64,000 nucleotides of DNA. It comes from Arenibacter sp040216555 (GTDB taxonomy: Bacteria > Bacteroidota > Bacteroidia > Flavobacteriales > Flavobacteriaceae). Shown one piece after another: positions 8,988-18,569 of the stretch. Each line of letters opens with the position of its first letter. Positions within the stretch are counted from its first letter, which is position 1. The translations under genes were made by a program, and so were the position numbers. The notes beneath the pieces were generated by a model. The model was not told the DNA's origin and searched no databases. It saw nothing but the letters and a program-made list of their open reading frames with translations. Location: contig JAVJOW010000032.1 in the NCBI GenBank assembly GCA_040216555.1, forward strand, positions 1 through 64,000, given 5' to 3'.

Positions 8988-10823
8988 TTGAGTCCGATTT
9001 TTAAATATACCGTCCTATTCCTATTGTCCATCACCTTTGGTTACGGACAAATATCGCCTGGCGACCTAACCAATGCCCATGCGGATCTGGAAGGCATGTC
9101 CAATTGTACCCAATGTCATGATCTGGGGAACAAAGTGACCGACAAAAAATGTTTGGAGTGCCATAAGGAAATTCAGAGTTTGGTGAATAATAAGCAAGGA
9201 TTGCACGGTCAGACCGATGTAATAAAGCAGGATTGCTTTCAATGCCATAGTGAACATCATGGCAGAAAATTTGATATGATCCATCTCAACGAAGATACCT
9301 TTGACCATTTAACTACCGGTTATGAATTGGAAGGTGGCCATAAGGAAGTGGACTGCAGAAAATGCCACGTATCCGAAAACATTGCCGACAGCGACCTTAA
9401 AAAAAGAAAGAAAACTTATTTAGGCTTGGATGAGACCTGCCTTTCGTGTCATGATGACTACCATCAAGAGACCTTAGGGAATACCTGTTTGGATTGTCAC
9501 GATATGCTGAACTTTAAACCCGCTCCCAAGTTTGATCATGACCGGGCCGAATTTCAGCTTAAAGGTGAACATGCCACGGTAGATTGTATTGAATGCCATC
9601 AGATTACCAACAAAAACGGCAAGGAATTTCAAGAATTTACAGGCATTCCGTTTAATGACTGTATTTCTTGTCATGAAGATCCACATGATTCCCAAATACC
9701 TGGTCAATGTACCCAATGCCATACCGAAACCGCTTTTGAAACCTTCGAAGGCCAAAGCAAATTTGATCATAACCAGACCCAATTCACCCTAAAAGGAAGG
9801 CACAATGAAATTGATTGTTTCAGTTGTCACGAACAAAAGAATGAACCCCTACAGGTTTTTCAAGACAGGAGCAATGTTGATGAAAATAGTTGCGTGAAAT
9901 GTCATAAGGACGTTCACGATGGAAAATTCGGGAAGGACTGTGTAAAATGTCATAGGGAGACTAGCTTTTTATCCCTTCGTTCAATGGATTTCTTTGACCA
10001 TAGCGTTACAGATTATCCCTTGGAAGGAAAACATGTGGAAGTGGATTGCAAACAATGCCACAAAAAAAGGTTTACGGCCCCCATAGATTTTGCGGCTTGC
10101 ACCAACTGCCATAGCGACTACCATAAGGGAGAATTTAAGGAGAACGGTGTCTCGCCAGACTGTGTACAATGCCATTCCTTGGAAAAAGGCTTCGATTATA
10201 GTCTCTATACCTTGGAAGAGCATCAACAAACGGAATTTCCTTTGGAAGGCGCACATACGGCTACCCCATGTTTTGCCTGCCACGTTAGTGAAAAAGATAA
10301 AAAATGGACGTTCAGAAATCTAGGGGAGACCTGTGTTGACTGCCATCAGGATATTCACCAAGGGTATATCAGTGAGAAGTATTATCCCAAAGATGATTGT
10401 AAGGCCTGCCATGCAAACGATGCCTGGACTTCCGTAGATTTTGACCACAATAAAACCGATTGGCCGTTGACCGGCAAACACAAAGAGGTGGATTGCCGAG
10501 CCTGCCATTTTAAAGAAATAGATCAAAATAAAGGTCCTTCAGAACAGAAATTTGTTGGCTTGGACAACGAATGTTTGGCGTGTCATGAAAATATTCATGA
10601 TGAAACCTTTGCTGAAAACGGAGTTACCGACTGTAAGCGCTGCCATATTACGACTAGCTGGTTTCCGGAAACCTTCGATCATGACTTGACCGATTTTCCT
10701 TTGGAAGGGCAACATGCGAAGATCCAATGTAGCGCTTGCCATGAAGTGGCCAGTGCAAGCGGGGAAATTGAAGTAATCTATAAAATACAAAAGTTCAGAT
10801 GTATCGACTGTCACTTACAATAA
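8988..10823 (+). CDS. secreted multihaem c-type cytochrome, 23 CxxCH
   Basis: A 611-residue exported cytochrome. The TTG start gives a clean signal peptide ending 'ITFGYGQ'. I count 23 CxxCH haem-binding motifs, from CTQCH near residue 40 to CIDCH at the C-terminus: roughly one haem per 26 residues. The body is built of degenerate repeats of the form 'FDH..T.F.L.G.H..V.C..CH', with many spare His residues that could be distal axial ligands. The family is that of multihaem cytochrome c / class III-like proteins; the exact number of bound haems is inferred from motifs. It would be a periplasmic or outer-membrane electron wire, and it depends on the haem ligase encoded at 14863-18000. Confidence 0.93.
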   Translation: MSPIFKYTVLFLLSITFGYGQISPGDLTNAHADLEGMSNCTQCHDLGNKVTDKKCLECHKEIQSLVNNKQGLHGQTDVIKQDCFQCHSEHHGRKFDMIHLNEDTFDHLTTGYELEGGHKEVDCRKCHVSENIADSDLKKRKKTYLGLDETCLSCHDDYHQETLGNTCLDCHDMLNFKPAPKFDHDRAEFQLKGEHATVDCIECHQITNKNGKEFQEFTGIPFNDCISCHEDPHDSQIPGQCTQCHTETAFETFEGQSKFDHNQTQFTLKGRHNEIDCFSCHEQKNEPLQVFQDRSNVDENSCVKCHKDVHDGKFGKDCVKCHRETSFLSLRSMDFFDHSVTDYPLEGKHVEVDCKQCHKKRFTAPIDFAACTNCHSDYHKGEFKENGVSPDCVQCHSLEKGFDYSLYTLEEHQQTEFPLEGAHTATPCFACHVSEKDKKWTFRNLGETCVDCHQDIHQGYISEKYYPKDDCKACHANDAWTSVDFDHNKTDWPLTGKHKEVDCRACHFKEIDQNKGPSEQKFVGLDNECLACHENIHDETFAENGVTDCKRCHITTSWFPETFDHDLTDFPLEGQHAKIQCSACHEVASASGEIEVIYKIQKFRCIDCHLQ

Positions 10824-12439
10824 TGGCTCTTTTGGGCTTTTGGTCGCTATTGGCGCAATCTCCCCATGGAAAAGGGCTCAAGATGGATTGTGCCAAGTGC
10901 CATAATCCTTCAGGGTGGACTATAAATCCGTACACACTTCAATTTAATCATGATAAGACCGATTATCCATTGGAAGGTGCTCACTCCCAGGTAGATTGCA
11001 AACTTTGTCACACTACCTTGGTCTTTAATGAGGTTCCTTCTACGGATTGTGTTTCTTGCCATGCCGATATGCACAGCCAGTCGGTCGGCAACGATTGTGT
11101 ACGTTGTCATACCCCTCAGACCTGGCTGGTAGATAATATTCCCGAACTGCACGAAGAAAACGGTTTCCCGTTGATTGGAGCCCATGGCAATCTCAGTTGT
11201 GTGGAATGCCACACTTCGGAAACGACCTTAAGATTTGACAGGATAGGGAACGATTGTATTAGTTGCCATAGGGAAGATTATGCCAGCACACAGAGCCCCA
11301 ATCACGAAACCGCGGGCTTTTCTACGGATTGTATTGAGTGCCACAATCCCTTGGGGTTTGGCTGGGATTCGGCCGGAGCTGGCAACCACGATTTCTTTCC
11401 TTTAACGGAGGGACATGATATTCAGGACTGTACACAATGCCATACCACCGGTAATTATGCAGATGCATCACCTGAATGTGTTAGCTGCCATCAGGAGGAT
11501 TATGCCGGTACCCAAAATCCAAATCATTCTTCTTCGGGCTTTTCAACAGACTGTATATCGTGCCATACCACCGCTCCCGGATGGACTCCAGCAGTCGTAA
11601 ATCACGACTTTTTTCCATTGACACTTGGTCATGATATTCAAGATTGTGCCCAATGCCATACCACGGGTAATTATGCAGATGCCTCACCTGAATGTGTTAG
11701 CTGCCATCAGAATGATTATGCCGGTACCCAAGATCCAAATCACCAGACCAGTGGCTTTTCAACAGACTGTGCCTCCTGTCATACTACCAATCCTGGATGG
11801 TCGCCTGCCACGATCAACCACGACTTTTTCCCTTTAACACAGGGCCACGACCTACAGGATTGTACACAATGCCATACCAACGGCACCTATGCAGGCCTTT
11901 CTCCCGATTGTGTAAACTGTCATCAAAGTGACTACAACGGTACCCAAGATCCAAATCACCAGACCAGTGGATTTTCAACAGACTGTGTCTCCTGTCATAC
12001 TACCAATCCCGGATGGTCACCGGCAACGATCAACCACGACTTTTTCCCTTTAACACAGGGCCACGACCTACAGGATTGTACCCAATGCCATACCAATGGC
12101 ACCTATACTGGCCTTTCACCTGATTGTGTGACCTGTCACCAAAATGACTACGACCAAACCACCGACCCCAATCATCAGGCAGCAGGATTCCCTACTGATT
12201 GTGTGTCGTGCCATACTACCCGACCTGGATGGAGCCCCTCTTCCTTTGATCATGACAATTACTTCCCGATCTACTCTGGAAATCATCGTCAAGGAGAGAC
12301 TTGGGATACATGTATAGAATGCCATACCACACCAAACAATTTTGGGGTTTTTGATTGTATTCGTTGTCATAGAAACGACCACAACACTAGCCAAGGAAAT
12401 CAACGATGTTATGAATGTCATCCTAACGGGAGATCCTAA
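10799..12439 (+). CDS. secreted multihaem c-type cytochrome, 22 CxxCH, tandem repeats
   Basis: A 546-residue exported cytochrome with 22 CxxCH motifs. Its ATG lies 25 nt inside the previous gene; the alternative ATG at 10823 overlaps the upstream stop but would shorten the signal peptide too much. The N-terminal third resembles the 23-motif neighbour ('FNHDKTDYPLEGAHS'). The middle is four exact 72-residue (216-bp) repeats from 11387 to 12250, each with three haem motifs and the block 'NHDFFPLT.GHD.QDC.QCH'. No membrane anchor or lipobox is seen after the signal, so it is probably soluble or held by partners. It likely extends the electron wire made by its neighbour. Confidence 0.93.
   Translation: MYRLSLTIMALLGFWSLLAQSPHGKGLKMDCAKCHNPSGWTINPYTLQFNHDKTDYPLEGAHSQVDCKLCHTTLVFNEVPSTDCVSCHADMHSQSVGNDCVRCHTPQTWLVDNIPELHEENGFPLIGAHGNLSCVECHTSETTLRFDRIGNDCISCHREDYASTQSPNHETAGFSTDCIECHNPLGFGWDSAGAGNHDFFPLTEGHDIQDCTQCHTTGNYADASPECVSCHQEDYAGTQNPNHSSSGFSTDCISCHTTAPGWTPAVVNHDFFPLTLGHDIQDCAQCHTTGNYADASPECVSCHQNDYAGTQDPNHQTSGFSTDCASCHTTNPGWSPATINHDFFPLTQGHDLQDCTQCHTNGTYAGLSPDCVNCHQSDYNGTQDPNHQTSGFSTDCVSCHTTNPGWSPATINHDFFPLTQGHDLQDCTQCHTNGTYTGLSPDCVTCHQNDYDQTTDPNHQAAGFPTDCVSCHTTRPGWSPSSFDHDNYFPIYSGNHRQGETWDTCIECHTTPNNFGVFDCIRCHRNDHNTSQGNQRCYECHPNGRS
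11387..12250 (+). repeat. four in-frame 216-bp tandem repeats
   Basis: Within the 22-haem cytochrome gene, the codon for His of the 'HDFFPL' block recurs at 11387, 11603, 11819 and 12035, and a diverged form at 12251: an exact 216-bp period. Units 3 and 4 (starting 11819 and 12035) are nearly identical in DNA, while unit 1 is more diverged. This points to recent duplication by unequal recombination. Each unit adds 72 residues and three haem sites, so copy number changes would alter the length of the wire in frame. Confidence 0.95.
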
Positions 12440-12458
12440 TCGCAGATAAAAAGTTTTA

Positions 12459-14033
12459 ATGAAAAATCTGTATAGTACAATTATTGCCTTAATTGCTTTA
12501 ACCTACAATATATTTGGTCAAGATCCCGATCAGACGTTGCAAGGGCAGGTTTCCTTTGTTACCACTCAAAATGTTTATGTACGTTTTTTGGAGACCGAAG
12601 CCATCAATGTTGGCGATTCTTTAAGGTTACAAAATACGGGTACTTACTGTTTGGTCGTAAAAAGCAAATCTTCTACTTCATGTGTCTGCGATATTGTGGA
12701 AGGATGCCCCGTTCAAAAAGGTGATAACGTACTTTATCAAATTGCAGTAAAAACTCCCCCAAAGGAAGTGGTCCAAAAAGTGGAATTAATTCCCATTACG
12801 GACGACCCTAAGGAAGAATCCCTTTATAAAGAATCGATCAGGGGAAACATATCCGCTTCGAGCTACAGTACCATCATGGCCAAAAGAGATGACAGGCATC
12901 GTTTGGTAGGCCGGCTTTCAATGGATGCCCATCATATTAAAGGGTCAAAATTTTCCTTCAATACCTATTTGAACTATCAGCATACTCTAGGTCTAAAAGA
13001 CACTTCTTCGTTCCGAAAAAATAGTTTGTTACGAATTTACAATCTCGCCGGACATTACGATGCAACACCCAACTTATCGCTTACCTTGGGTAGGAATATC
13101 AATCCTAAAATATCCTCATTGGGAGCCATAGACGGTCTTCAAGTGGAAAAATATTTTGGGAAACATTACATTGGGGCCATTGCAGGATTTCGCCCTGACA
13201 TACTAAGTTTTGGGTTTAATTCCAATCTACTGCAATATGGGGGCTATGTAGGCACTACAACGGAAACTAAGACATTTTATTCCCAAACCACCTTGGGGTT
13301 CATTCAACAACAAAATAATGGCGCAATAGACCGGCGCTATGCCTATTTTCAACATTCGAGCACCGTGTTGCAAAACCTGAACCTGTTTTCATCCCTAGAA
13401 TTGGATCTTTACAGCAAACTCAATGACCAGGTAGCCAATGAAATTAGAATGACCAATCTGTACCTATCTGCACGCTACAGATTCAACCCAAAAATTAATA
13501 TGATGGTTTCCTATGATTCAAGAAAGAGAATTCTTTACTATGAGACTTTCCAGACGGAAATAGAACGTCTCCTGGATGACGACATTGCCCGACAAGGGGC
13601 ACGCGCCAGAATTAACGTAAGGCCTTTTAAGAATATATATACCGGGGCTAGCTACAGCAAACGGTTCCAAAACAATAGTGAGAACAAATCAGATAATATA
13701 TACGGATTTATAACCTTATCAAAAGTACCTACCATTGGTGGAAGATTGACCTTATCCTATAATAGAAATGAATCCAATTATCTAAAAAGTAACGTGGCGG
13801 CTATTCGGCATTCCAATGAGTATTTAGATGGAAGATTGAACGCCGATATTTATTATAGATTCGTACATTATGATTATTCAAATAGTTTGAATCCGCTAAG
13901 TCAACACTACATGGGGACCAATCTGTCCTATTACATCAATCGAAAATTGATGTTCAGTATTTCTGGAGAACTTACCACCTATGACCAAGAAAACAATTAT
14001 AGAATTTATTCTAGACTCGTACAACGCTTTTAA
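12459..14033 (+). CDS. outer-membrane beta-barrel, candidate porin of the cytochrome conduit
   Basis: A 524-residue protein. It has a signal peptide ending 'TYNIFGQ', an N-terminal periplasmic module (about 25-100) with four Cys ('STSCVCDIVEGC'), then alternating amphipathic strands from about residue 135 to the end. The protein ends in an aromatic residue (RLVQRF), as outer-membrane barrels do. It follows the two multihaem cytochromes by 19 nt. By analogy with known porin-cytochrome conduits (Mtr of Shewanella, Pcc of Geobacter), I infer that it could enclose or anchor a cytochrome in the outer membrane; it shows no sequence motif of those porins that I can recognise. Confidence 0.75.
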   Translation: MKNLYSTIIALIALTYNIFGQDPDQTLQGQVSFVTTQNVYVRFLETEAINVGDSLRLQNTGTYCLVVKSKSSTSCVCDIVEGCPVQKGDNVLYQIAVKTPPKEVVQKVELIPITDDPKEESLYKESIRGNISASSYSTIMAKRDDRHRLVGRLSMDAHHIKGSKFSFNTYLNYQHTLGLKDTSSFRKNSLLRIYNLAGHYDATPNLSLTLGRNINPKISSLGAIDGLQVEKYFGKHYIGAIAGFRPDILSFGFNSNLLQYGGYVGTTTETKTFYSQTTLGFIQQQNNGAIDRRYAYFQHSSTVLQNLNLFSSLELDLYSKLNDQVANEIRMTNLYLSARYRFNPKINMMVSYDSRKRILYYETFQTEIERLLDDDIARQGARARINVRPFKNIYTGASYSKRFQNNSENKSDNIYGFITLSKVPTIGGRLTLSYNRNESNYLKSNVAAIRHSNEYLDGRLNADIYYRFVHYDYSNSLNPLSQHYMGTNLSYYINRKLMFSISGELTTYDQENNYRIYSRLVQRF

Positions 14034-14044
14034 AACTTTTAAAC

Positions 14045-14851
14045 ATGAAAACTACCTTTAAATTTAGATTATTGATGATGGTGTCGGTATTTGCCATCGG
14101 CTGTAACCATGGCCCAAAGGTCATAGCACCTTCCACACAAACCGAAGGTTCTGAAAATGGCAAGGGTATATTTACCCCCAATCCTGCGACACAAGTAACT
14201 CCAAACTCCGAGACCTCTTTCAACGAAGACCTTCATAAGGTAGTAGTTCAGGATGTACTGCCTACGGAACGCTACGTCTATTTAAATGTTAAAGAGGAAG
14301 GAAATGGTCAATTTTGGCTTGCAACACGAAAGCAGGATGCCAAAAAAGGAGAAGTTTATTATTATAGGAACCCGCTGTTAAAGACCAACTTTGAAAGTAA
14401 GGAATACAACCGGGTGTTCGATACTATTTACTTGATTTCCAACTTAGTGGCTCAAGACCACTCGAAGCACGTGGGGGACTTAAACCACAATAGCCCTATA
14501 ATTGAAAAGTCCACCATAGTAAAAGAGGATATTCCCACCCATACCGATAAAGTTGTTGAACACAAGGGTACCCTTAAAATTTCCGACTTGGTCAAAGACC
14601 CTAAAAAGTACGAAGGTCATAGTATACAAATTAGTGGCACATGTGTTAAAGTGAATCCCAATATTATGGAACGAAATTGGCTTCACATTCAGGATGGCAG
14701 CCAAAACGATTTTGATCTGGTGGTTACGTCAAATTCCTTTGTACCCGAAGGTTCCAAAATTACTATTCGTGCCGTAGTTAGCCTCAACAGGGATTTTGGG
14801 GCAGGCTATAAGTATGACCTTATATTGGAAAATGGGACTCTGGTTCAATAA
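14045..14851 (+). CDS. lipoprotein with C-terminal OB-fold-like domain
   Basis: A 268-residue lipoprotein with lipobox FAIGC at about residues 17-21. A Pro/Thr-rich linker and a 'VLPTERYVYLNVKEEG' module follow; the C-terminal 100 residues ('LVKDPKKYEGHSIQISGTC', 'WLHIQDGS', 'VRAVVSLNRDFG' type strands) look like an OB-fold, as in small lipoproteins found beside multihaem cytochromes. It is the last gene of the cluster, 11 nt after the beta-barrel gene, and converges on the haem ligase gene. A role as an assembly or docking factor for the cytochromes is inferred from context. Confidence 0.7.
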   Translation: MKTTFKFRLLMMVSVFAIGCNHGPKVIAPSTQTEGSENGKGIFTPNPATQVTPNSETSFNEDLHKVVVQDVLPTERYVYLNVKEEGNGQFWLATRKQDAKKGEVYYYRNPLLKTNFESKEYNRVFDTIYLISNLVAQDHSKHVGDLNHNSPIIEKSTIVKEDIPTHTDKVVEHKGTLKISDLVKDPKKYEGHSIQISGTCVKVNPNIMERNWLHIQDGSQNDFDLVVTSNSFVPEGSKITIRAVVSLNRDFGAGYKYDLILENGTLVQ

Positions 14852-14862
14852 TCCTAAAGGTT

Positions 14863-17800
14863 TTATGAAATACCCGGAAACTTTCGCTTTCTAAAATAGG
14901 CCGCAGTACTAATTATAATTATGGAAACCACCACCACATAGACCCAATTTGGTATGGGCACCGGATCACCTGTTGCATATGAATGTAAGCCGGATAAATA
15001 ATAGTTTACCCCATAATACGTCATAATAACGGTGGCCAGACCAAAAATGGTGGCCAAATTATAAGCGAACAATCCGGTCAACTTTGGAATAAGCCTCATG
15101 TGCAAAATAAAGGCATATACTAGAATGGTGACCAAGGCCCAGGTTTCCTTGGCATCCCAGCCCCAATAACGGCCCCAGGACTCGTTGGCCCAAACTCCGC
15201 CCAAATAAGTACCTACACTTACCATAAAAAGACCACCAATCAAAGTAAGTTCACTGATGTATGACATTTCTTGAACAATTCTTTTGATCCGTTCCTTATT
15301 GGATTCCTTTAAGAAAACCATCAGGATTAAATTGATCAATCCAATTATGGCCCCCAACATTAAAAAACCATAGCTTCCTGCTTCCAATGAAACGTGAATG
15401 GTCAACCAATAGGATTTAAGTACGGGAACCAAAGGCGTTATCTCAGGGTCAAGAAAACTTAGGGTAGACACAAAAAGAATGGTTGCCGCCAGTACCATGG
15501 TTGCTGCCAATCCCCCAAAAGATTTTCGGGTGAACAAAACGCCGGCCAAAGTCGATGTCCAGGCAATGTAAATCATAGATTCATACCCATTGCTCCAGGG
15601 TGCTCTTCCGGATACAAACCAACGCAGGCCTAGTCCAATGGTATGGAACGTAAACCCAATAACCACTAAAGCGAAAAGTACCAAATACACTTTCTTTAAA
15701 TTGATGTTCGGTTTAAAGACGGAAAGGAACAAAAAGAACAATAGGGCAAGTCCTAAAAAAATATAGCATATGGCCAGGGTGGTGAACACGTTTAGTTTGT
15801 TCAACAAAATTTCGGCATGGATTTTTGCCTCCGATGGCATTATTTCGCCCCCGTTTTGTATTTGGTACGCCTTGAGCTCCTCCAAAAGATGATCTGCAGC
15901 TTGATAATCCTTTGTATGGGACGCCTCCAATAATGATGCCCTATAAGTGCTAAAAAATGTATCGGCAGCACTCTCCTCATGATTATGACCATCGTTGGCA
16001 CCGTGGTTATGGGCCGTATTGGAAACCCATGTATTGTTGGGATCACTGGGATTGGGAACAATTTTCAACAAGGTTCCCGAAAAAGCCATACTTAGAATAT
16101 TGACCCTTTCATCTATTTTTAGAAGTTCCTTTTCGTAAACACCTTGATCAATGGGTTCCAGCCCGTAGATCCTGCGCATCTCCTCCCGTAATTTGTATTC
16201 CCCATTAGTATCAAAAAAGTCCTTGTACGAGGCATAATCGCCTCCTACACTTAGTTTCTTTTTAATAGCTTCATGCTTGCCCAATTTAATCAGGGGTACG
16301 GCATACCATTCCTGTTTATTGATGAAAAGGCTCAAAATAATTTGGTCGGCGGTCAGGCCGTACATGCTTTCCTTACGTGCCAATTTGCGCATTATCTCAC
16401 GGGAGAGCGTGTGCATTGGTTTCATCCTTCCCTTAAAATCCTGCACTACCAATTGGCTAAATTGATTCGCGTGTTCCTGAGCTACGGCAAAATTGATATA
16501 GGCATCTCCTTTTGTTTCTTGGGCCATGGCTGTAGTAGCCATAAACAATAGCAAGACGAAAGTGCCACTTTTGGCACGCAATTTCCTGATTTTCTGGCTA
16601 AGCTGGTAAAACCGGGTATTCTTACTGAAAAATGTCCAGATCATACCTATGGTCAACAATGCATATCCAAAATAGGAGATCCAAGTCCCCCAGAAATCAT
16701 GATTAACACTCAAATAAGTGCCTTTTTCATCTTTGTCGAAAGAAGACTGGAAAAATCGGTATCCTTTATAATCCAAAATATTGTTCATGAAGATGCGGTA
16801 ATTCATGTTCATATTATTCCCTTCATCCACCAAGGTTACCTCACTGGCATAGGAAGAGGCACTATTGGTACCGGGGTATTTATCCAAAATAAACTTATTT
16901 AGCTTTATGGAAAAGGGTACGGTTACTTCCTTGGAACCATAGGAAACCGATACATCAAGACCGTCAAAATTAAGTACTCCCGGCCTACCGGTCATGCCCC
17001 TACTCCCATATACCAGCGTTTCTTTGGTATTCCCGTTAACAGAAACATCCATTAAAAGGGCCGTTAAACTTTCATTTTTTACTTTGGGCCCTTCAGATTC
17101 CAAACGGACAGTTCCATTTTTATTGAAATTGGAAAAGACCACATTATTGACCCCGTCGGAATACAGGGAACGCAATAATAACGGGCCATAATTTGAGGAA
17201 GGGTATAGGGTGTCCTTCTTTTGGGTGGCCATTACGGTTCTAAAAAATGTTTTATCGGAAGCAAACCATACGGAATCGTTTTTATAAGCAATATTAATGG
17301 CATCGGGCATTTGGGTATCCTTAAAATTGAACATAAGGCCCTTTATGCGTTTGGTCTGTCCGGCCTCAATAAAATACTCCTCCCGCCCATTTGCTCCTGC
17401 CATTACAAGCTGTAGGGTGGGTTTCCCAACAAGGCTTTGGCCAAGAATTTGTTTTGGATTGGGGATAAACTCCTTTACTACGACCTCTACCAGATCGTTG
17501 CCTATCCTATAGGACTCATGCCAATTGTTGTTACCCAAGGAAGCAAAAAGAACCGGTTCGTCGAAATTATAGTTTTGACCATCCTTGCCAATATCAAACT
17601 TTAAAAATGTATTGGAAGAAAGAAAGTTGTTGGAAACGCCATTTTCACGAATGTGCATAACCCCTTCAAAACCGAGGTATCTAGTAACTCCTGCTCCGAT
17701 CAAAATGACAATAATAGCGCCATGAAAAAGCAACAATGACCATTTTTTTTGTGGAATCATCCGAAACTTGAAAATATTGACGATAATGGTAATCCCAAAT

Positions 17801-18000
17801 AGAAGAAGTAACAATTCAAACCACCAAGACTTGAAAATAACCTTTTGTGCCGCACTGGTTCCAAAATCGTTCTCAACAAAAGTGGCAATTGCTATGGATG
17901 CAGCAAAAAGTAGAAGATAGATTCCGGCAGCTCTGGTATTAAAAATTGGGGCTAGGTATTTTTTTATTATTGTAAGGTAGCGTCGGCTCTTCATAGACAA
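14863..18000 (-). CDS. ccsBA: System II cytochrome c haem ligase, fused CcsB-CcsA
   Basis: A 1045-residue inner-membrane protein that exports haem and attaches it to CxxCH motifs in the periplasm. The N-terminal half is ResB/CcsB-like, with helices at about 20-40, 55-75, 80-100 and a large periplasmic domain. The C-terminal third is CcsA/ResC-like, with many helices and the haem-handling tryptophan-rich motif 'WGRYWGWDAKETWAL'. Between them lies an extra periplasmic region with a His-rich stretch (HNHGANDGHNHEE), typical of Bacteroidetes fusions. It converges on the multihaem cytochrome operon with only 11 nt between the stops, and would mature those 45 haem sites as well as the other c-type cytochromes here. 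Confidence 0.93.
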   Translation of the reverse strand: MSMKSRRYLTIIKKYLAPIFNTRAAGIYLLLFAASIAIATFVENDFGTSAAQKVIFKSWWFELLLLLFGITIIVNIFKFRMIPQKKWSLLLFHGAIIVILIGAGVTRYLGFEGVMHIRENGVSNNFLSSNTFLKFDIGKDGQNYNFDEPVLFASLGNNNWHESYRIGNDLVEVVVKEFIPNPKQILGQSLVGKPTLQLVMAGANGREEYFIEAGQTKRIKGLMFNFKDTQMPDAINIAYKNDSVWFASDKTFFRTVMATQKKDTLYPSSNYGPLLLRSLYSDGVNNVVFSNFNKNGTVRLESEGPKVKNESLTALLMDVSVNGNTKETLVYGSRGMTGRPGVLNFDGLDVSVSYGSKEVTVPFSIKLNKFILDKYPGTNSASSYASEVTLVDEGNNMNMNYRIFMNNILDYKGYRFFQSSFDKDEKGTYLSVNHDFWGTWISYFGYALLTIGMIWTFFSKNTRFYQLSQKIRKLRAKSGTFVLLLFMATTAMAQETKGDAYINFAVAQEHANQFSQLVVQDFKGRMKPMHTLSREIMRKLARKESMYGLTADQIILSLFINKQEWYAVPLIKLGKHEAIKKKLSVGGDYASYKDFFDTNGEYKLREEMRRIYGLEPIDQGVYEKELLKIDERVNILSMAFSGTLLKIVPNPSDPNNTWVSNTAHNHGANDGHNHEESAADTFFSTYRASLLEASHTKDYQAADHLLEELKAYQIQNGGEIMPSEAKIHAEILLNKLNVFTTLAICYIFLGLALLFFLFLSVFKPNINLKKVYLVLFALVVIGFTFHTIGLGLRWFVSGRAPWSNGYESMIYIAWTSTLAGVLFTRKSFGGLAATMVLAATILFVSTLSFLDPEITPLVPVLKSYWLTIHVSLEAGSYGFLMLGAIIGLINLILMVFLKESNKERIKRIVQEMSYISELTLIGGLFMVSVGTYLGGVWANESWGRYWGWDAKETWALVTILVYAFILHMRLIPKLTGLFAYNLATIFGLATVIMTYYGVNYYLSGLHSYATGDPVPIPNWVYVVVVSIIIISTAAYFRKRKFPGIS

Positions 18001-18311
18001 ATAATTGGATTTTTCAATACTGACTAATACTATTGGAGTGCTTTATGGTATCCAAATTCTATGTTTTCTTAGAATCGTCCCCATTAACATGACCTCCCTA
18101 CTGTATTAAACAATTATAAAGTACAAATTACTCAGGCGCTAAGGGAAAAGTTATAAAGCGGGTACAACTACCTGTGGCATTCGATCTCCTCCTATTAACT
18201 GTCCCGTATAGAAGATGAAGGTCAATAGCCTTGATTCTCTAGTTATGACCGGCACCTAAATATGGGAGGAGGTCACCTGTCATTGATAAGTTCAAAATTC
18301 ACTGTGAGTTT
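18001..18311. other. intergenic, nothing recognised
   Basis: About 310 bases upstream of the haem ligase gene with no gene, tRNA or clear terminator seen. The ligase promoter should be at its left end; no exact TAnnTTTG element was found on the minus strand near 18000. Confidence 0.5.
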
Positions 18312-18569
18312 TTACTCAAACCCTTTCCTAGTGATTTCTTTGGTACCATGTTTGACAACCTTGGTCTCTCCATTTTGGTCACTGTCCAAGGAATAGTCAA
18401 TCTTGCTTCTTACGGTTTTTATGATGGGAGCAGTGGATTGTAAAATGACATCAATAAAGGCTTCTGTAAAAATTGGTCCCCTACCCGACCACTGAGATGG
18501 AAACGGTTTAAGAGTTTTTTCTAATATGTCTTTTTTCCTTGAATGCATCAAGTTGCCCAACATATGCAA
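18312..18569 (-). CDS. small hypothetical protein
   Basis: An 85-residue open frame starting MHMLGNLMHSRKKDI and ending in a basic tail. No signal peptide, membrane helix or motif is visible. The frame is open through a stretch that otherwise has no gene, and composition is reasonable for coding DNA, but there is no family evidence. It could be chance or the remnant of a larger gene. Confidence 0.25.
   Translation of the reverse strand: MHMLGNLMHSRKKDILEKTLKPFPSQWSGRGPIFTEAFIDVILQSTAPIIKTVRSKIDYSLDSDQNGETKVVKHGTKEITRKGFE

Noticed and set aside
11387..12250. CRISPR-like or transposon-like repeat array
   Set aside because: The 216-bp units are in frame, encode haem motifs and have no short repeat-spacer structure; they are protein repeats.
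9066..12421. Long antisense frames opposite the multihaem cytochrome genes
   Set aside because: They arise from the biased Cys/His codons (TGC/TGT, CAT/CAC) of the sense genes; none has a sensible protein pattern.
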